Translations under genes and position numbers: made by a program
The notes under the pieces: generated by a model
Told to the model about the DNA's origin: nothing
What the model saw: only the letters and a program-made list of their open reading frames with translations
Database searches by the model: none
Shown: positions 1 to 9,354 of the stretch, piece by piece
Position numbering within the stretch: position 1 is the stretch's first letter
Layout: each line of letters opens with the position of its first letter
Source of the DNA: CAVTQZ01 sp963737015
GTDB taxonomy: Bacteria; Actinomycetota; Acidimicrobiia; Acidimicrobiales; UBA8190
Direction: 5' to 3'
Length of the DNA: 64,000 bases
NCBI GenBank assembly: GCA_963737015.1
Contig: CAVTQZ010000001.1
Location: 1,178,001-1,242,000 of the forward strand

Positions 1-103
1 AAGAATTCTCACCGGTGGGAGAACCTCAACTGAAGTAGATGCTTGCTAGCTCGAAGAATCATCTACCTCTAAGCTTCCACTATCTGAGCGATATTGGTGA
101 CTG

Positions 104-1285
104 GTGCACCCTGTGAGGATCGCGCTCGTTGTATTCAGGGGCGAACTCGGAGGCGCCGAGATCGTCACTGCCGAGCTTGCCAGCGCACTGCGCAAGAACG
201 GCGTCGACGCAAATGTCGTGTTTGCGCTTACGGCAGACGCCCTCGCCGAACGATTGCGCGCCAAGGAGGTTCCCTACCGTGAGGTCGGAATGCTGCGCCA
301 TCGCGACGTGCTCTACCACCCTCGCCGTCTCGCCCAAATGGTGAGCAAGATCAGTGACGGAGCCATCCTTGTTGAATGCGGATACCTCGGAGTTGCACTG
401 CGCGCCGGTGGCTATCGAGGGCGCATTGTCGGTGTAGAACACGGACCGCTGCTCGAGCTCAAGGACCTCCCTCTCCCCCGCCGAACGTTCATGCGTCTCG
501 CGCGGTTGGCCAACGCTCGCGCCGACGATATCGATGTAGCAGTCTCGCGGTACGTAATGGCGCGTTTGCAGCGGTCATCGCACGCCCGTCGCACCGAATG
601 CATCCACAACGGCGTCGACCTCGCGGATTACCGGGTCGCCGCCCAGGGCCGTTTCCCGAACCGTCCAGGGAGGACCTCCAGCCGAGCGCGCACTGACGAA
701 ACAGAGCCGATTGTGCTCGGCAGCGCCGGACGACTCGTCGCGGGGAAGGGTTTCGACGTGCTCTTACGATCCTTGTCAGCGCTCTCTCAGCAGGTTCCCG
801 GCATTGTGCTCAGGTTGGCGGGTGACGGTCGTGAGCTGAACTATCTCCGTGGATTGTCGAAGACTCTGGGTGTTACATCTTCTTTGGAGCTCCTTGGACC
901 GGTTAACGACATACCTGCCTTCTGGCGCTCCTGTGACATCGCGGTGACGCCCTCGGACACATTTCCAGAGTCCTTCTCAATGGTCACGCTAGAGGCCATG
1001 GCCACTGGACTACCTGTGGTCGCTACACGTAACGGAGGAATTCCTGAAGTCGTCTTGGATGGCACCACGGGCACATTGGTTCCACCTGGTGACGTCGACG
1101 CGCTCACCGAAGCAGTTCTCTCATATATACGCGACCCAATACGACGCGCTTCGCACGCACAAGCCGCCCGTCAAAGGTGCGAGGAATGCTTCGATATTCG
1201 CAAAGTCGCCCAGAGGTACCTCGCTCTTTTCGAGGGCTCAGAATCCTCCTCCGCTTCCTCGGGAGCCGGTCTAGGCCCGCCATGA
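104..1285 (+). CDS. Glycosyltransferase family 4 (GT-B)
   Basis: Predicted retaining glycosyltransferase that moves a sugar from a nucleotide donor to a growing lipid-linked glycan at the cytoplasmic face. The N-terminal half opens with a beta strand and a glycine loop (GELGGAE, about residues 12-18), as in GT4 proteins. The donor-binding half shows GSAGRLVAGKG (about 205-215) and the GT4 signature PESFSMVTLEAMATGLPVV (about 287-305) followed by NGGIPEV. The 393-residue length is normal for the family. The GTG start at 104 directly precedes the first beta strand. It converges with the next gene, leaving 10 bases between the two stops. Acceptor and sugar cannot be read from the sequence. Confidence 0.9.
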   Translation: MHPVRIALVVFRGELGGAEIVTAELASALRKNGVDANVVFALTADALAERLRAKEVPYREVGMLRHRDVLYHPRRLAQMVSKISDGAILVECGYLGVALRAGGYRGRIVGVEHGPLLELKDLPLPRRTFMRLARLANARADDIDVAVSRYVMARLQRSSHARRTECIHNGVDLADYRVAAQGRFPNRPGRTSSRARTDETEPIVLGSAGRLVAGKGFDVLLRSLSALSQQVPGIVLRLAGDGRELNYLRGLSKTLGVTSSLELLGPVNDIPAFWRSCDIAVTPSDTFPESFSMVTLEAMATGLPVVATRNGGIPEVVLDGTTGTLVPPGDVDALTEAVLSYIRDPIRRASHAQAARQRCEECFDIRKVAQRYLALFEGSESSSASSGAGLGPP

Positions 1286-1295
1286 CAACGGAGGC

Positions 1296-2369
1296 TCATA
1301 CGCCGAAGACGTCGGCGAAGGCGGCCAGTCTCGCCTTGGCTGCCGCCATCGGCGAGTGGTGTAGCGAAACTGCCTCTCGGGCTACCTTACCCAACCGCGC
1401 GCGTTCTTCCGGATTCTGAAGCAACTCGACTAGGCGCGAGGCAAAGTGCCTACCCGTTGTGACCATTGAGGCGACAGTTTCGTCACTCACGTCGATCCCC
1501 TCCATTCCAGACTGAGTCGTGACAACAGGAATGCCGTGAGACAACGCCTCGATCACCTTGATCTTTGGACCGCTCGAGTTGGGACATGGGAAAGGGACGA
1601 TTGCAGCGCGACTCAGCACGTCCCCGCTGTCGCCTACCATTCCGATCAGCTCTACTCCGCGCATCGTCCCAACCGCGTCCCTCGGAAAGTGCCGGCCGGC
1701 CAGAAGCAGGCGCGCGCCGGGAACCTGCTCGCGTACCTCGGGCCAGACGTGGAGCAATTGCGTCAATGCAATGCGATTCGGAGGCCACGACCAGTCTGAC
1801 AGTACAGCGGCAACCGGCTCTTCTACCAGTGGGACCGGCTCCTCGGGAACGGGATACGCGATCGGGACAACGCGCGGCGACTGCGCGAGATGGCGCCCGA
1901 CCCGAGCGGAATAGGCAAGCATCAGTTCCGAACGACGAGCGGCTCGCCGCTCTGCGCGTGCGGTTTGAATTTGGTGCGCCCGAAGCCGGCGAACGGCCAA
2001 GGCGTCTGACAACACGCGGAAGTGCAAGGTCGTGACCGAACGCGGATGTCCTAGCACCGCGCCAATGGACCATATGTGGTCTGCCACAGCCACGGCGTCT
2101 GGATCAGGACGCCATGTCCCAAGCCTTGCTTCGTTTCGCGGAAGCAAAACGGCTCTCAGATGGGCGCGCCAGAGGGGGCCAACATCCACTGGCTCGTAGA
2201 CTGCCCATTCGGGCAGGGGTCCTTTCGGTGAAGAGTCAGTTCGATTCCACACCCACGCGTCGACTGTGTGGCCCAGGCCGATGAGCGCTTCACACCACGC
2301 CCAAAGGTCGCGTCCCGCCGCCGTGCCCTGGGGGTGGGGAAGCTCCGAGGCGGCGACGCAGATCTTCAT
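1296..2369 (-). CDS. Glycosyltransferase family 4-like protein
   Basis: Likely cytoplasmic GT-B glycosyltransferase of the surface polysaccharide locus. It begins with the usual first strand (MKICVAASELPHPQGTAAG), in which the glycine-rich loop contacts the donor. The C-terminal donor domain holds VIEALSHGIPVVTTQSGMEG (about residues 273-292), the pattern seen in GT4/GT1 enzymes that end in a G-x-E-G-I/L-D loop. It shares that loop with the protein at 51961-53238. Its 357 residues are slightly short but complete. It is divergent from the Wzz-like gene, so the roughly 260 bases between them should hold promoters for both. Specificity is unknown. Confidence 0.85.
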   Translation of the reverse strand: MKICVAASELPHPQGTAAGRDLWAWCEALIGLGHTVDAWVWNRTDSSPKGPLPEWAVYEPVDVGPLWRAHLRAVLLPRNEARLGTWRPDPDAVAVADHIWSIGAVLGHPRSVTTLHFRVLSDALAVRRLRAHQIQTARAERRAARRSELMLAYSARVGRHLAQSPRVVPIAYPVPEEPVPLVEEPVAAVLSDWSWPPNRIALTQLLHVWPEVREQVPGARLLLAGRHFPRDAVGTMRGVELIGMVGDSGDVLSRAAIVPFPCPNSSGPKIKVIEALSHGIPVVTTQSGMEGIDVSDETVASMVTTGRHFASRLVELLQNPEERARLGKVAREAVSLHHSPMAAAKARLAAFADVFGV

Positions 2370-2631
2370 CGATCTCTCGTCGAAGGTGACACATATCGAT
2401 GGTACTCATTAGGCGCTTTAGTGCTTCCCTTTGACGGGGAGCCGGGGGTGGCACCGTGAGGTCGTAAAATGCTTCAGGCCGAAGCCCAATCTCTCGACCC
2501 ATCGGGGACCAGCGCAAGAGCCTGTCACTGGAGTCGTTCCCTCGGGGGTGGGGGCGAATGAGCTGAGTCGCGGAGATGTGGCTCTGCGGAGCTATGCTAG
2601 CCCGCCTAGCAAGGACCCTAACCGCACTTTC

Positions 2632-3333
2632 ATGCAACAACCAGGGGTTGAATCAACCAGTTTGGCGCCGGTTAAGAGTGGCGCTGAGCAAGTGGCGCCG
2701 GGCCAGCGGGTCACGGGGCGACGGCCTGCCACCTTTTGGGGAACCCTCGGCCACAACCCGATCCGACCCATCCTCATCGGGCTTCTACTCGCAGTTTTAG
2801 CCGGTGCGCTCGGCGCCCTTGCATCTCTTCGTGGACCGGTCTTCTACACCAGCAAGACCGTCATGGTAATCGACGACCCCGCCCAGTTGGCCTCTTCGGG
2901 ATCGCAAAACGAATACGTAACTCTCGATGAATTACGTTACAAGTACGCGGCTCTAGTGAACACTGATGCCATTGCCGGGCCTGTTGCCAGCAGCCTCCAC
3001 CTTCCCGTTGAGTCTGTCATCGCTTCAGTGTCTGCACAGGTCCCGACTTTGTCACTTTTGATGTACGTGAACGCCTCGTCAAACACGCCTCAAGAGGCGC
3101 AAACCCTTTCCCAGGCCGTTGCGAACCAGGTGACTTCGTACGTTCGAGCGGAGGATGTTCAGTACCAGATACCGCCGCCAGACCAGTTCACCCTTAATAC
3201 GGTCGATCCGGCTTCAGCTGCCATCGCTCAACGGCCTTCGACGGGCAAGGCTCTTACTCTGGCCATTGGTTTAGCCGTGCTCTTCTTTGTCCTCGGGCTC
3301 GTCGGCACTCAGCTGGTTCGATACCTTCGCTGA
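2632..3333 (+). CDS. Wzz-like chain-length determinant family membrane protein
   Basis: Predicted polysaccharide co-polymerase lacking a cytoplasmic tyrosine-kinase domain. It has an N-terminal membrane segment (PILIGLLLAVLAGALGALAS), an extracytoplasmic alpha/beta region of about 150 residues, a Pro-rich stretch (QIPPPDQF) just before the second membrane segment, and a C-terminal membrane segment (LTLAIGLAVLFFVLGLVGTQ). This two-helix hairpin layout is that of Wzz/FepE proteins, which set glycan chain length. The frame is open upstream to a TTG at 2431 and has a GTG at 2578. I prefer the ATG at 2632, because the residues before it are low-complexity and unlike the family. It lies 6 bases before the Wzy-like gene, with which it should act. 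Confidence 0.75.
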   Translation: MQQPGVESTSLAPVKSGAEQVAPGQRVTGRRPATFWGTLGHNPIRPILIGLLLAVLAGALGALASLRGPVFYTSKTVMVIDDPAQLASSGSQNEYVTLDELRYKYAALVNTDAIAGPVASSLHLPVESVIASVSAQVPTLSLLMYVNASSNTPQEAQTLSQAVANQVTSYVRAEDVQYQIPPPDQFTLNTVDPASAAIAQRPSTGKALTLAIGLAVLFFVLGLVGTQLVRYLR

Positions 3334-3339
3334 CGTAGC

Positions 3340-5238
3340 GTGGGCGTTGCTGGTGACCTCCTGCTGGTTTTCGGAGGTGTACTACTTGTAGCTTTCACTC
3401 CCCTCGAGTTCGCCTTCGCCACGTTGGTAGCTTTCTGGCTACTAGTCCCGGGAACGCTGGTCGTACCGCACGCGCCCCACTTCTTTTTGGTCTGCCGAAC
3501 GGTGCTCTACGCGTTTTCCCTGCGCCTATTGATCCGCCGCGGGCCAAGAGAACCCGATGCGTCAGCGTATCGCTTCACAATCCTGCACGGAGCGCTCGCC
3601 GTCCTTTTGGTCGTCGGCTTCGCGGATGGCGTGGCGCTCACACCCCGGGACACGGGCTTGGCTGGCGCACTTTATGGATGGGCCTCCATCTTGGACCTGC
3701 CGATTCTCTTCGTGCTCTTGATCGCGGTCATCCGAACGATCACACCGAGACGAGCGATCCGCATCATCGCCATTTTTCTGGCAGTCGCCGTGATCATCGG
3801 ATTCTGGGAACGCTTCTGGTTTCATCAAGGTTGGTCGCACTTCTTCTTCAACGGGCTGCCCGCAAGAGATTTAGGGGCTGGCGACTTTCCACTCGCAACA
3901 AGGGGAGGAGCCTTCCGTTCGCAGGTGGCTAGCCAGTTCGCGCTCGAGTATGGATGGGTCTTGGCCATGCTGCTCCCCCTCTCCGTCTTGGCGGCGATGC
4001 AATGGTCCCGTCGGGGGGGGGCTGCCCGCTTAGGTCTGCTGCTACCTCTGCTCACAGCGGTCGCGATCGTTTTCTCAGGATCGCGCGGTCCCGAAGTCGC
4101 TGCGGTGGTGGCGATGTTGCTCTTCGTTCTCTTCGCAGGCGGCCGACAGCTCGCCAGGTGGGGAATCGGAGCAGGAGCACTCGCCGTGCTATTCGCAATA
4201 GCCGACCCGTCCTTCATCACGAAGGCCTTTGCAGCTGCCGACGATCCCGCATCCGTCCGTCTTCAACGCTTGGGCCCTCTATTCGCGCTCGTGGTCCATC
4301 GCCCATTCACAGGTCTTGGCCTGAACAGCCTGTCTGCCGTCTTTGGAGGCCTCGACAACGGTTATGCGATGATCTATGCCACTCTCGGAATGCTCGGAGT
4401 CCTCGCGTGGCTCACGGTGATCGTCGTAGCGCTCGCGAGCGTCGGACGCACGATCAGTGCCCCGCGTGGCACCGAAGTCCGGATGGTGGGAGCCGCCTGT
4501 CTTGTCGGAATCCTGGTCGTGGCCGCAGCGATCGCCAACTATGACGTCGTAAACACACCGCAATCGTCGTGGGCCCTAGTTTTTCTCGCTGCGGTCGGCA
4601 CGACGGTGGCCGGGACGGTGCCACGGTTTCATTACGCAAGGCGGAGTTGGTCGAAACGATCGTTGCTACCTCTTGTTGGAGCTGGCATCGGCGTTCTTGT
4701 TCTGGCAGTGAGTCCGATAAGCGTCTCTCAGAGCTTGTCAGCTTTCACGGAGTCCCCCAATGTGGCGGCTTCGGGGGGTTTAGGTAACGGATACGCCCTT
4801 GTCAATACTCTTTGTCCAGTAGTGACCAACTCTGATGTCGTTGGCCCTCACACGAAGGTTACATGTCTACAGGGCTCATCTGTCTTCCCTACTGACTATT
4901 CAGGACTTGCACTCGTAACTGTCACGGCTCCGAATGCAGCAGCTGTGAGTCGGGAAGTCTCTCGCGCTTTCTACCCCCTTCGGAACCGCATGCTTGTCGT
5001 TGTCACGCCGGATGGCACTGTTCAAACTGGAAGGCCGGCGTGGGCTGTTACTGCACCGTTGTCCGGTGGAATTGCAGGACTCTTGGCTATGTTTCTAGTA
5101 CCTCCGATCCGAAGACGTAGGGCGGAACCAGATCAAATTGCCCAACGGCCGTCAGACAACCCGGTTCGCCGAGCCATGGTCGCGCCGCGAATCAATCCTG
5201 CGAGAAACGACATTTCACTGACGATTCCCATTTCGTAA
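3340..5238 (+). CDS. O-antigen ligase/polymerase (Wzy/WaaL-like) membrane protein
   Basis: Large multipass membrane protein (632 residues). The first about 460 residues hold roughly ten to twelve hydrophobic segments. A mid-protein loop with FSGSRGPEVAAV (about residues 244-255) matches the conserved loop of the O-antigen ligase/polymerase domain (PF04932). Such proteins join undecaprenyl-linked repeat units outside the membrane. Unusually, residues about 465-565 form an extra extracytoplasmic domain between two late membrane segments, followed by a basic tail. GTG start at 3340, 6 bases after the Wzz-like gene, so the two are one transcription unit. A run of nine G bases lies at 4013-4021. 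The 3' end overlaps the convergent GT2 gene by 106 bases. Confidence 0.8.
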   Translation: MGVAGDLLLVFGGVLLVAFTPLEFAFATLVAFWLLVPGTLVVPHAPHFFLVCRTVLYAFSLRLLIRRGPREPDASAYRFTILHGALAVLLVVGFADGVALTPRDTGLAGALYGWASILDLPILFVLLIAVIRTITPRRAIRIIAIFLAVAVIIGFWERFWFHQGWSHFFFNGLPARDLGAGDFPLATRGGAFRSQVASQFALEYGWVLAMLLPLSVLAAMQWSRRGGAARLGLLLPLLTAVAIVFSGSRGPEVAAVVAMLLFVLFAGGRQLARWGIGAGALAVLFAIADPSFITKAFAAADDPASVRLQRLGPLFALVVHRPFTGLGLNSLSAVFGGLDNGYAMIYATLGMLGVLAWLTVIVVALASVGRTISAPRGTEVRMVGAACLVGILVVAAAIANYDVVNTPQSSWALVFLAAVGTTVAGTVPRFHYARRSWSKRSLLPLVGAGIGVLVLAVSPISVSQSLSAFTESPNVAASGGLGNGYALVNTLCPVVTNSDVVGPHTKVTCLQGSSVFPTDYSGLALVTVTAPNAAAVSREVSRAFYPLRNRMLVVVTPDGTVQTGRPAWAVTAPLSGGIAGLLAMFLVPPIRRRRAEPDQIAQRPSDNPVRRAMVAPRINPARNDISLTIPIS

Positions 5239-6095
5239 TGTGTGCGGACATTATTCAATAGCCTCCTCAGGGGGGAACTGCCGGCTCGGCGAATAACAGG
5301 CAATAACGCTGAGCGCGTCTGCAGTTCCTGAGGCGAGGCTGCTTCACCGCCGTCTAAACGCCATCGCTTGACTTCGAGAACGCCCGATCCGATTCCATAG
5401 TCATACATCGTTTGAAGTTGTTGCCGGCGATTGCGCCATTGACGATGCACCACTATCGCCTTCGGCTCGTACGAACCCATCGTCCCGTGACGTAGCACAC
5501 GCCAGAATGCGTCCTGGTCCTCAGCTGCTCGAAATGGTGTACCGGGACCCATCTCCTCGTCGAACCCTCCTACAGCTTCCAACGCCTCCCGTCTCCAGGC
5601 CATGTTCGCCCCGTGCCCCATCTTTTCTAAATCGTCGTTGAGCTCGAAACGCGAAGGCCGCTCGTAGTCAAAGAGTGACAAATCGAACTCAGCTCGGCCA
5701 CGTTCTACGCTGTCAGCCACCAAACGGCCCGTCACAAATGCAGCCTCGGGAAGTCCTGAAAAGCCTGCTGAGAGCGATGCGAGCCAGCCCGACTCCGGTA
5801 GACAGTCATCATCGGTAAACGCCACGATCTCGGTGTCCGCAGCCTTCCAACCAGCATTTCTCGCGCGGCTCGCTCCTGGCTGATCGCAGCGAATCACAAC
5901 AGCTCCCGCTCCTTCCGCGACCGCACGAACTTCTTCGGACCTTGAGCAGGAGTCGACAACGATGATCCCATCGCCGTTTCGCAGGACGGACGACACGGCG
6001 GCCAAACATTCCTTCAGGAGCGAAGGACGGTCTCTCGTTGCGATCACGACGGTCACAGGAGCTGTTGTGTCTGTTGCAACTCCTAGGTCGCTCAT
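5133..6095 (-). CDS. Glycosyltransferase family 2
   Basis: GT-A fold inverting glycosyltransferase, predicted cytoplasmic. Near the N-terminus it reads VTVVIATRDRPSLLKECL, typical of GT2 strand one. It then has VVDSCS (nucleotide binding, about residue 46) and the metal-binding acidic motif AFTDDDCLPE at about residues 91-100. Later, MAWRREALEAVGGFDE and AAEDQDAFWRV match the acceptor-side GT2 elements, with the E/D pair expected of the catalytic base. Length 320 is normal. It overlaps the end of the Wzy-like gene tail to tail by 106 bases, which is long for real convergent genes but both reading frames look genuine. Sugar specificity is unknown. Confidence 0.88.
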   Translation of the reverse strand: MSDLGVATDTTAPVTVVIATRDRPSLLKECLAAVSSVLRNGDGIIVVDSCSRSEEVRAVAEGAGAVVIRCDQPGASRARNAGWKAADTEIVAFTDDDCLPESGWLASLSAGFSGLPEAAFVTGRLVADSVERGRAEFDLSLFDYERPSRFELNDDLEKMGHGANMAWRREALEAVGGFDEEMGPGTPFRAAEDQDAFWRVLRHGTMGSYEPKAIVVHRQWRNRRQQLQTMYDYGIGSGVLEVKRWRLDGGEAASPQELQTRSALLPVIRRAGSSPLRRLLNNVRTHYEMGIVSEMSFLAGLIRGATMARRTGLSDGRWAI

Positions 6096-6335
6096 TTCGA
6101 GATAAGCCTAACTCCGTTCCTTGAGCGGACTGCCGCAACGATCCCACTTTATTGATCAGCCTTCTCTGTGTCCCTTTCGACCCACGGCCGTGTAGATGTT
6201 TGGCTTTGTCTAGGCAACCCTTAACTTAAGACTAAATTGCAGATTATGAGGCTCTCGCGTACACTTCGAAACGAAAGCGGAGCCACCCCCACAAGCGGCC
6301 TAAATACGTCACACCCACTAAGCTCGGTCAAATAG

Positions 6336-6906
6336 ACGCGGCTTCGAACGGCCCAGCCAACCTTCTTTGCGGACCTTAGGGGGTGTCTGGGCGTTGACAG
6401 CGGACACACGTTCTATGCGCTCTCAAAGCCTGGAATCCAACATGCTACATTCGTGGATTCGGTTACAACTGAAGCGGTTAAGCGTGCAGCTGGTACGGAG
6501 CCAGGGCTGGCGCTTCTTGAGGCGAGTTTCTCGTCCGCTGAAGCCGTCGAAGCGGTCGGAAGAGTCGATGCCGTATTCCTTTTCGACGTGCTTAACCACC
6601 AGGTCGACCCGAATTGGGACGCCGTTCTAGAAATGTGGGCGCCTGCAACAAACGCATTTCTGATCGTTGGTCCACAATGGGTTGCAGGTGATAAGACCGT
6701 TCGACTTCTGGACCTCGGCAAAGCGCAGTACGACGAGATCCTCCCCCGCCTCAGTGTCCACGACGATGCCTGGTCTCGACTAGGCCACATCCATCCCAAA
6801 TATGGAAAGCCATGCAGAGACCGATCACGATTTGGTAATGGGAATCATCGATAGCGATCTCGCACGCCAATGTGAAGCTCTAGGCTTCAGCTTCGTGTAC
6901 TACTAG
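6336..6906 (+). pseudogene. Class I SAM-dependent methyltransferase remnant, frameshifted
   Basis: The frame open from 6336 reads like the middle of a polysaccharide-locus methyltransferase: GVDSGHTFYAL in the SAM-loop position, then VFLFDVLNHQVDPNWDAVLE and IVGPQWVAGDKTVRLLDLG. This frame stops at 6852-6854. The +1 frame carries the expected end (GIIDSDLARQCEALGFSFVYY, stop 6904-6906). Removing one G from the GGG near 6838-6841 joins the two. No good start codon precedes the SAM loop, since a stop lies at 6333, so the N-terminus is probably also truncated. Either a decayed gene or an indel error. A GTG at 6453 could start a shorter product, but that would lack the SAM site. Confidence 0.6.
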
Positions 6907-7223
6907 AAACAAGGAATGTGGCGTAGCCAGGGCCAACGAATTGGCGTGGGTATCCTTCGTTTGAGAACCATGCTTGTTGCTTCATCCGAGATTAAGCACC
7001 TGATGCAGATTTGAGCCGACCAAATATCGAGGGACGGCTTCTGGACGGTCCTCCCGAACGAGCAGTCAGACTTCGTACCGGATCGGTTGGGAGCGAGTGG
7101 TAGTCGTCGACGACGGGCCACGGTCGACGGTCCACTGAGGGGTGTGTCGGGATGCAAGAATGTTCGACCGCTCAAAAAATGTGTACCACTAGAAGCAGTG
7201 AACGGAAAAACGAGGGCTTGACG
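6907..7223. other. Intergenic stretch, no gene seen
   Basis: No reading frame here has coding character or recognisable family motifs. It must hold the promoter of the gene starting at 7224. A purine-rich stretch (CGAGGGC, 7211-7217) just before the ATG is the likely ribosome binding site. Confidence 0.4.
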
Positions 7224-8129
7224 ATGCGACTTGCAATGGTCACACCGACCTGGGTGGGCGATATCGAGAAGTTTACCTTCCTGCGTGAATCGATCACTCG
7301 CTGTGGCATCACAATTCCACATATCGCGGTGGTTCACACGGAGGATCTTGCCGTGTTCAAAGGGATGCCTTTCAGTGACGGGCTCACAGTGATTGCAACT
7401 TCCGAAGTCCTGCCGGGACACCTCGAACGGAGCAGGCGCGCCGAATCATCCGGAAGGGGTTGGTCCCATGCAATGCGCTCGCTTCAGTCGCGCCTCCGCC
7501 GTCGCGTTGGTGGGCGGTGGACACAGCAAGTTGTCAAGTTGGCCGCCGCCAAGGCAGTAGGAGCTGAGGCAGTCGTTTGTGTGGACAGTGACGTCTTTTT
7601 CGTGCGAAATGTTAGCGAGAGCGACTTCTTCGATCTCGATGGGCGGCTGCATCTTCATGAACCAGAAGGCCTGGCCTTCCTGCTCCTCGGTTTGATGTCC
7701 GACTCAGCCCGGTTTTTGAAATTGCCTGATGCCGCGCCGATCGTGAAAATATCAGCGTACCAATCGCAGGTCGTCCCCTTACATGGTGGTGTAATCGCCG
7801 ATATGCAGAAATATATTGAACGCATCACCGGTAAGAAATGGTACGACGCGATGTTCAACGCCGGTGTTGTCGAGTACACCACCTATGGTCTTTTTGCCCG
7901 ATACATCGACAATCTCGCTCGCGTGGCCCCGGTGTGGTCAGACTTGTGCGTCAACTTTCACTTTCCTGAGCAGTACGCAGTTTTTCCTGAGTATTTCCCT
8001 CGAAGAGTGGACGAGGTCGATGCTCGGGCCGGAATGATCCACGGCGAGCTCGGGGTCCCTGTCAGCCACTATCGAAATGTCGTTCAGCAACTATGGTCAG
8101 CCCACAATCCGCCATCGGGGGGGTCCTGA
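7224..8129 (+). CDS. DUF6492-like putative glycosyltransferase
   Basis: Predicted 301-residue GT-A-like transferase resembling the DUF6492 group found in polysaccharide clusters. It starts with MRLAMVTPTWVGDIEKF, where the T-P-T/S-Y/W-x-x-D pattern is typical of the group. The putative nucleotide-sugar and metal motif VVCVDSDVFFVRN sits at about residues 117-129. A later WYDAMFNAGVVEYTTYGLFARYID stretch, split here only by description, is the conserved Y-T-x-Y-x-x-F/Y region near the end of the domain. The frame is open back to 7152, but the ATG at 7224 has a purine-rich site and begins at the first strand. A run of seven G lies just before the stop. Function is assigned by family resemblance only. 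Confidence 0.75.
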   Translation: MRLAMVTPTWVGDIEKFTFLRESITRCGITIPHIAVVHTEDLAVFKGMPFSDGLTVIATSEVLPGHLERSRRAESSGRGWSHAMRSLQSRLRRRVGGRWTQQVVKLAAAKAVGAEAVVCVDSDVFFVRNVSESDFFDLDGRLHLHEPEGLAFLLLGLMSDSARFLKLPDAAPIVKISAYQSQVVPLHGGVIADMQKYIERITGKKWYDAMFNAGVVEYTTYGLFARYIDNLARVAPVWSDLCVNFHFPEQYAVFPEYFPRRVDEVDARAGMIHGELGVPVSHYRNVVQQLWSAHNPPSGGS

Positions 8130-8136
8130 GGTGGCA

Positions 8137-8156
8137 GGAGCGACGAACACCGCTCC
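8137..8156. terminator. Possible stem-loop after the DUF6492-like gene
   Basis: GGAGCG and CGCTCC form a perfect 6-base stem around an 8-base loop, 7 bases past the stop of the rightward gene and between two convergent genes. There is no T-run, so it is only a weak terminator candidate. Confidence 0.25.
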
Positions 8157-8349
8157 GGTGGGACTACCCAATGACAGTCAGTAGCGCCTCGTCCAAGTCA
8201 GGACGCTCAAATAACTGTGTTTCCGTGAGGACCTGGATGACGATTTCGCGACCTTCGACGAAAGGAAGGTTCTGGGGTCGAGCGCGCCGAAGAGACCTCA
8301 AGGGATTCAGAGTGGTTACGGATGGCCGCTACCGCGAGACGGGCGACGT

Positions 8350-9354
8350 TTACGCCGCGCTTGCTCGCGACAGCGCCGTGGCGTTCGGGGCGTTTCGAAG
8401 GGGAAGCTCGGGATCTGTCAGGACCGGTTGGGGAACCAAGCCGAGAGCTGCCTGCAACTGCAGACGCCAGTGGGCCCGGTCGTCGGGAGTTCCAGACAGA
8501 ACGGCCCAGAGGCAGCAGCGCGACAGCGCCATTATCTGGAAAGCACGATAGATCGTCGCCTTGCGGCACCCGAGCGTATCGGCGAGGAACACATGGAGGT
8601 TCGCGAAATCCAACGCGGCTCGGCGCTTACCGAAGCGCCTGGCTCCCGAAACGTTCCCTACGTGGCGAACGACAGCAGCTGGGTCGAACCACACCTCGAA
8701 GCCACAGGCCCTCGCCTTGTGGCACCACTCGAGGTCCTCGTTGTAGAGGAAGAACCGCTCGTCGAACGGACCGATTTGCTCCAGCGCATCACGACGAATC
8801 AAGAGGGCAGCGCCCACGGCCCAGTCGACCCGGCGCAGTTGGTCATGTGCCCATGCTCCCTCGAGGCATAGCGCCTCGGCATAGCTCCGGGGAAGCACAG
8901 AGCGAAGCCCCATGGCATCCAGCGCCGCCAACTTCAGGCTCGGGAATGGGTGAGTGGAGTGCTCTAGAGAGCCGTCCGGCCGAAGTAGTTTTGGGGCTAC
9001 GGCTGCCGCCCGAGGGTGACTATTGGCAGTCTCCACCATGGTGCCCACCGCTCCTGGCTCCGGCCATGCGTCGGAGTTGAGGGCCAGGAACCACGGGGCG
9101 TCGGAGTGGCAGGTCAGACGGTTGACAGCTCGGGCGAATCCGATGTTTTCGTCACTCTTGAAGATCACGGCGTTGGGAGCCACGGACCGTATGGCCTCTG
9201 CGGTCCCGTCCGTCGAGGCGTTGTCCCAGATCAGCAGGCGTAGGTCAGCCCCCTGGTCGGTCCCAAGCAGCCTGCCCACGGCCTCCGAAGTCAAGGAAGC
9301 GCTGTTCCAGGTGACGACGCCCACGTCCACTAGCGGACGATTCGAGAGTGGCAA
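8350..9354 (-). CDS. Glycosyltransferase family 2, rhamnosyltransferase-like (WbbL type)
   Basis: GT2 enzyme of the WbbL-like group, 334 residues. It shows DVGVVTWNSASLTSEAV, WDNASTDGTAE (nucleotide binding), ENIGFARAVN (the N-x-G-F-A-x-A-x-N signature of this group), ALNSDAWPEPGA in the metal-binding position, and GPFDERFFLYNEDLEWCHKA, a D-E-x-F/F-x-Y-x-E-D-x-E/D-W element near the active site. WbbL-type enzymes usually transfer rhamnose to lipid-linked GlcNAc-P; the sugar here is not provable. It is a clear paralogue of the first half of the fusion protein at 22376-24340, matching motif for motif (LNSDAWPEPGA, EHSTHPFPS). It lies alone on its strand, 188 bases from the divergent GT4. Confidence 0.9.
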   Translation of the reverse strand: MPLSNRPLVDVGVVTWNSASLTSEAVGRLLGTDQGADLRLLIWDNASTDGTAEAIRSVAPNAVIFKSDENIGFARAVNRLTCHSDAPWFLALNSDAWPEPGAVGTMVETANSHPRAAAVAPKLLRPDGSLEHSTHPFPSLKLAALDAMGLRSVLPRSYAEALCLEGAWAHDQLRRVDWAVGAALLIRRDALEQIGPFDERFFLYNEDLEWCHKARACGFEVWFDPAAVVRHVGNVSGARRFGKRRAALDFANLHVFLADTLGCRKATIYRAFQIMALSRCCLWAVLSGTPDDRAHWRLQLQAALGLVPQPVLTDPELPLRNAPNATALSRASAA

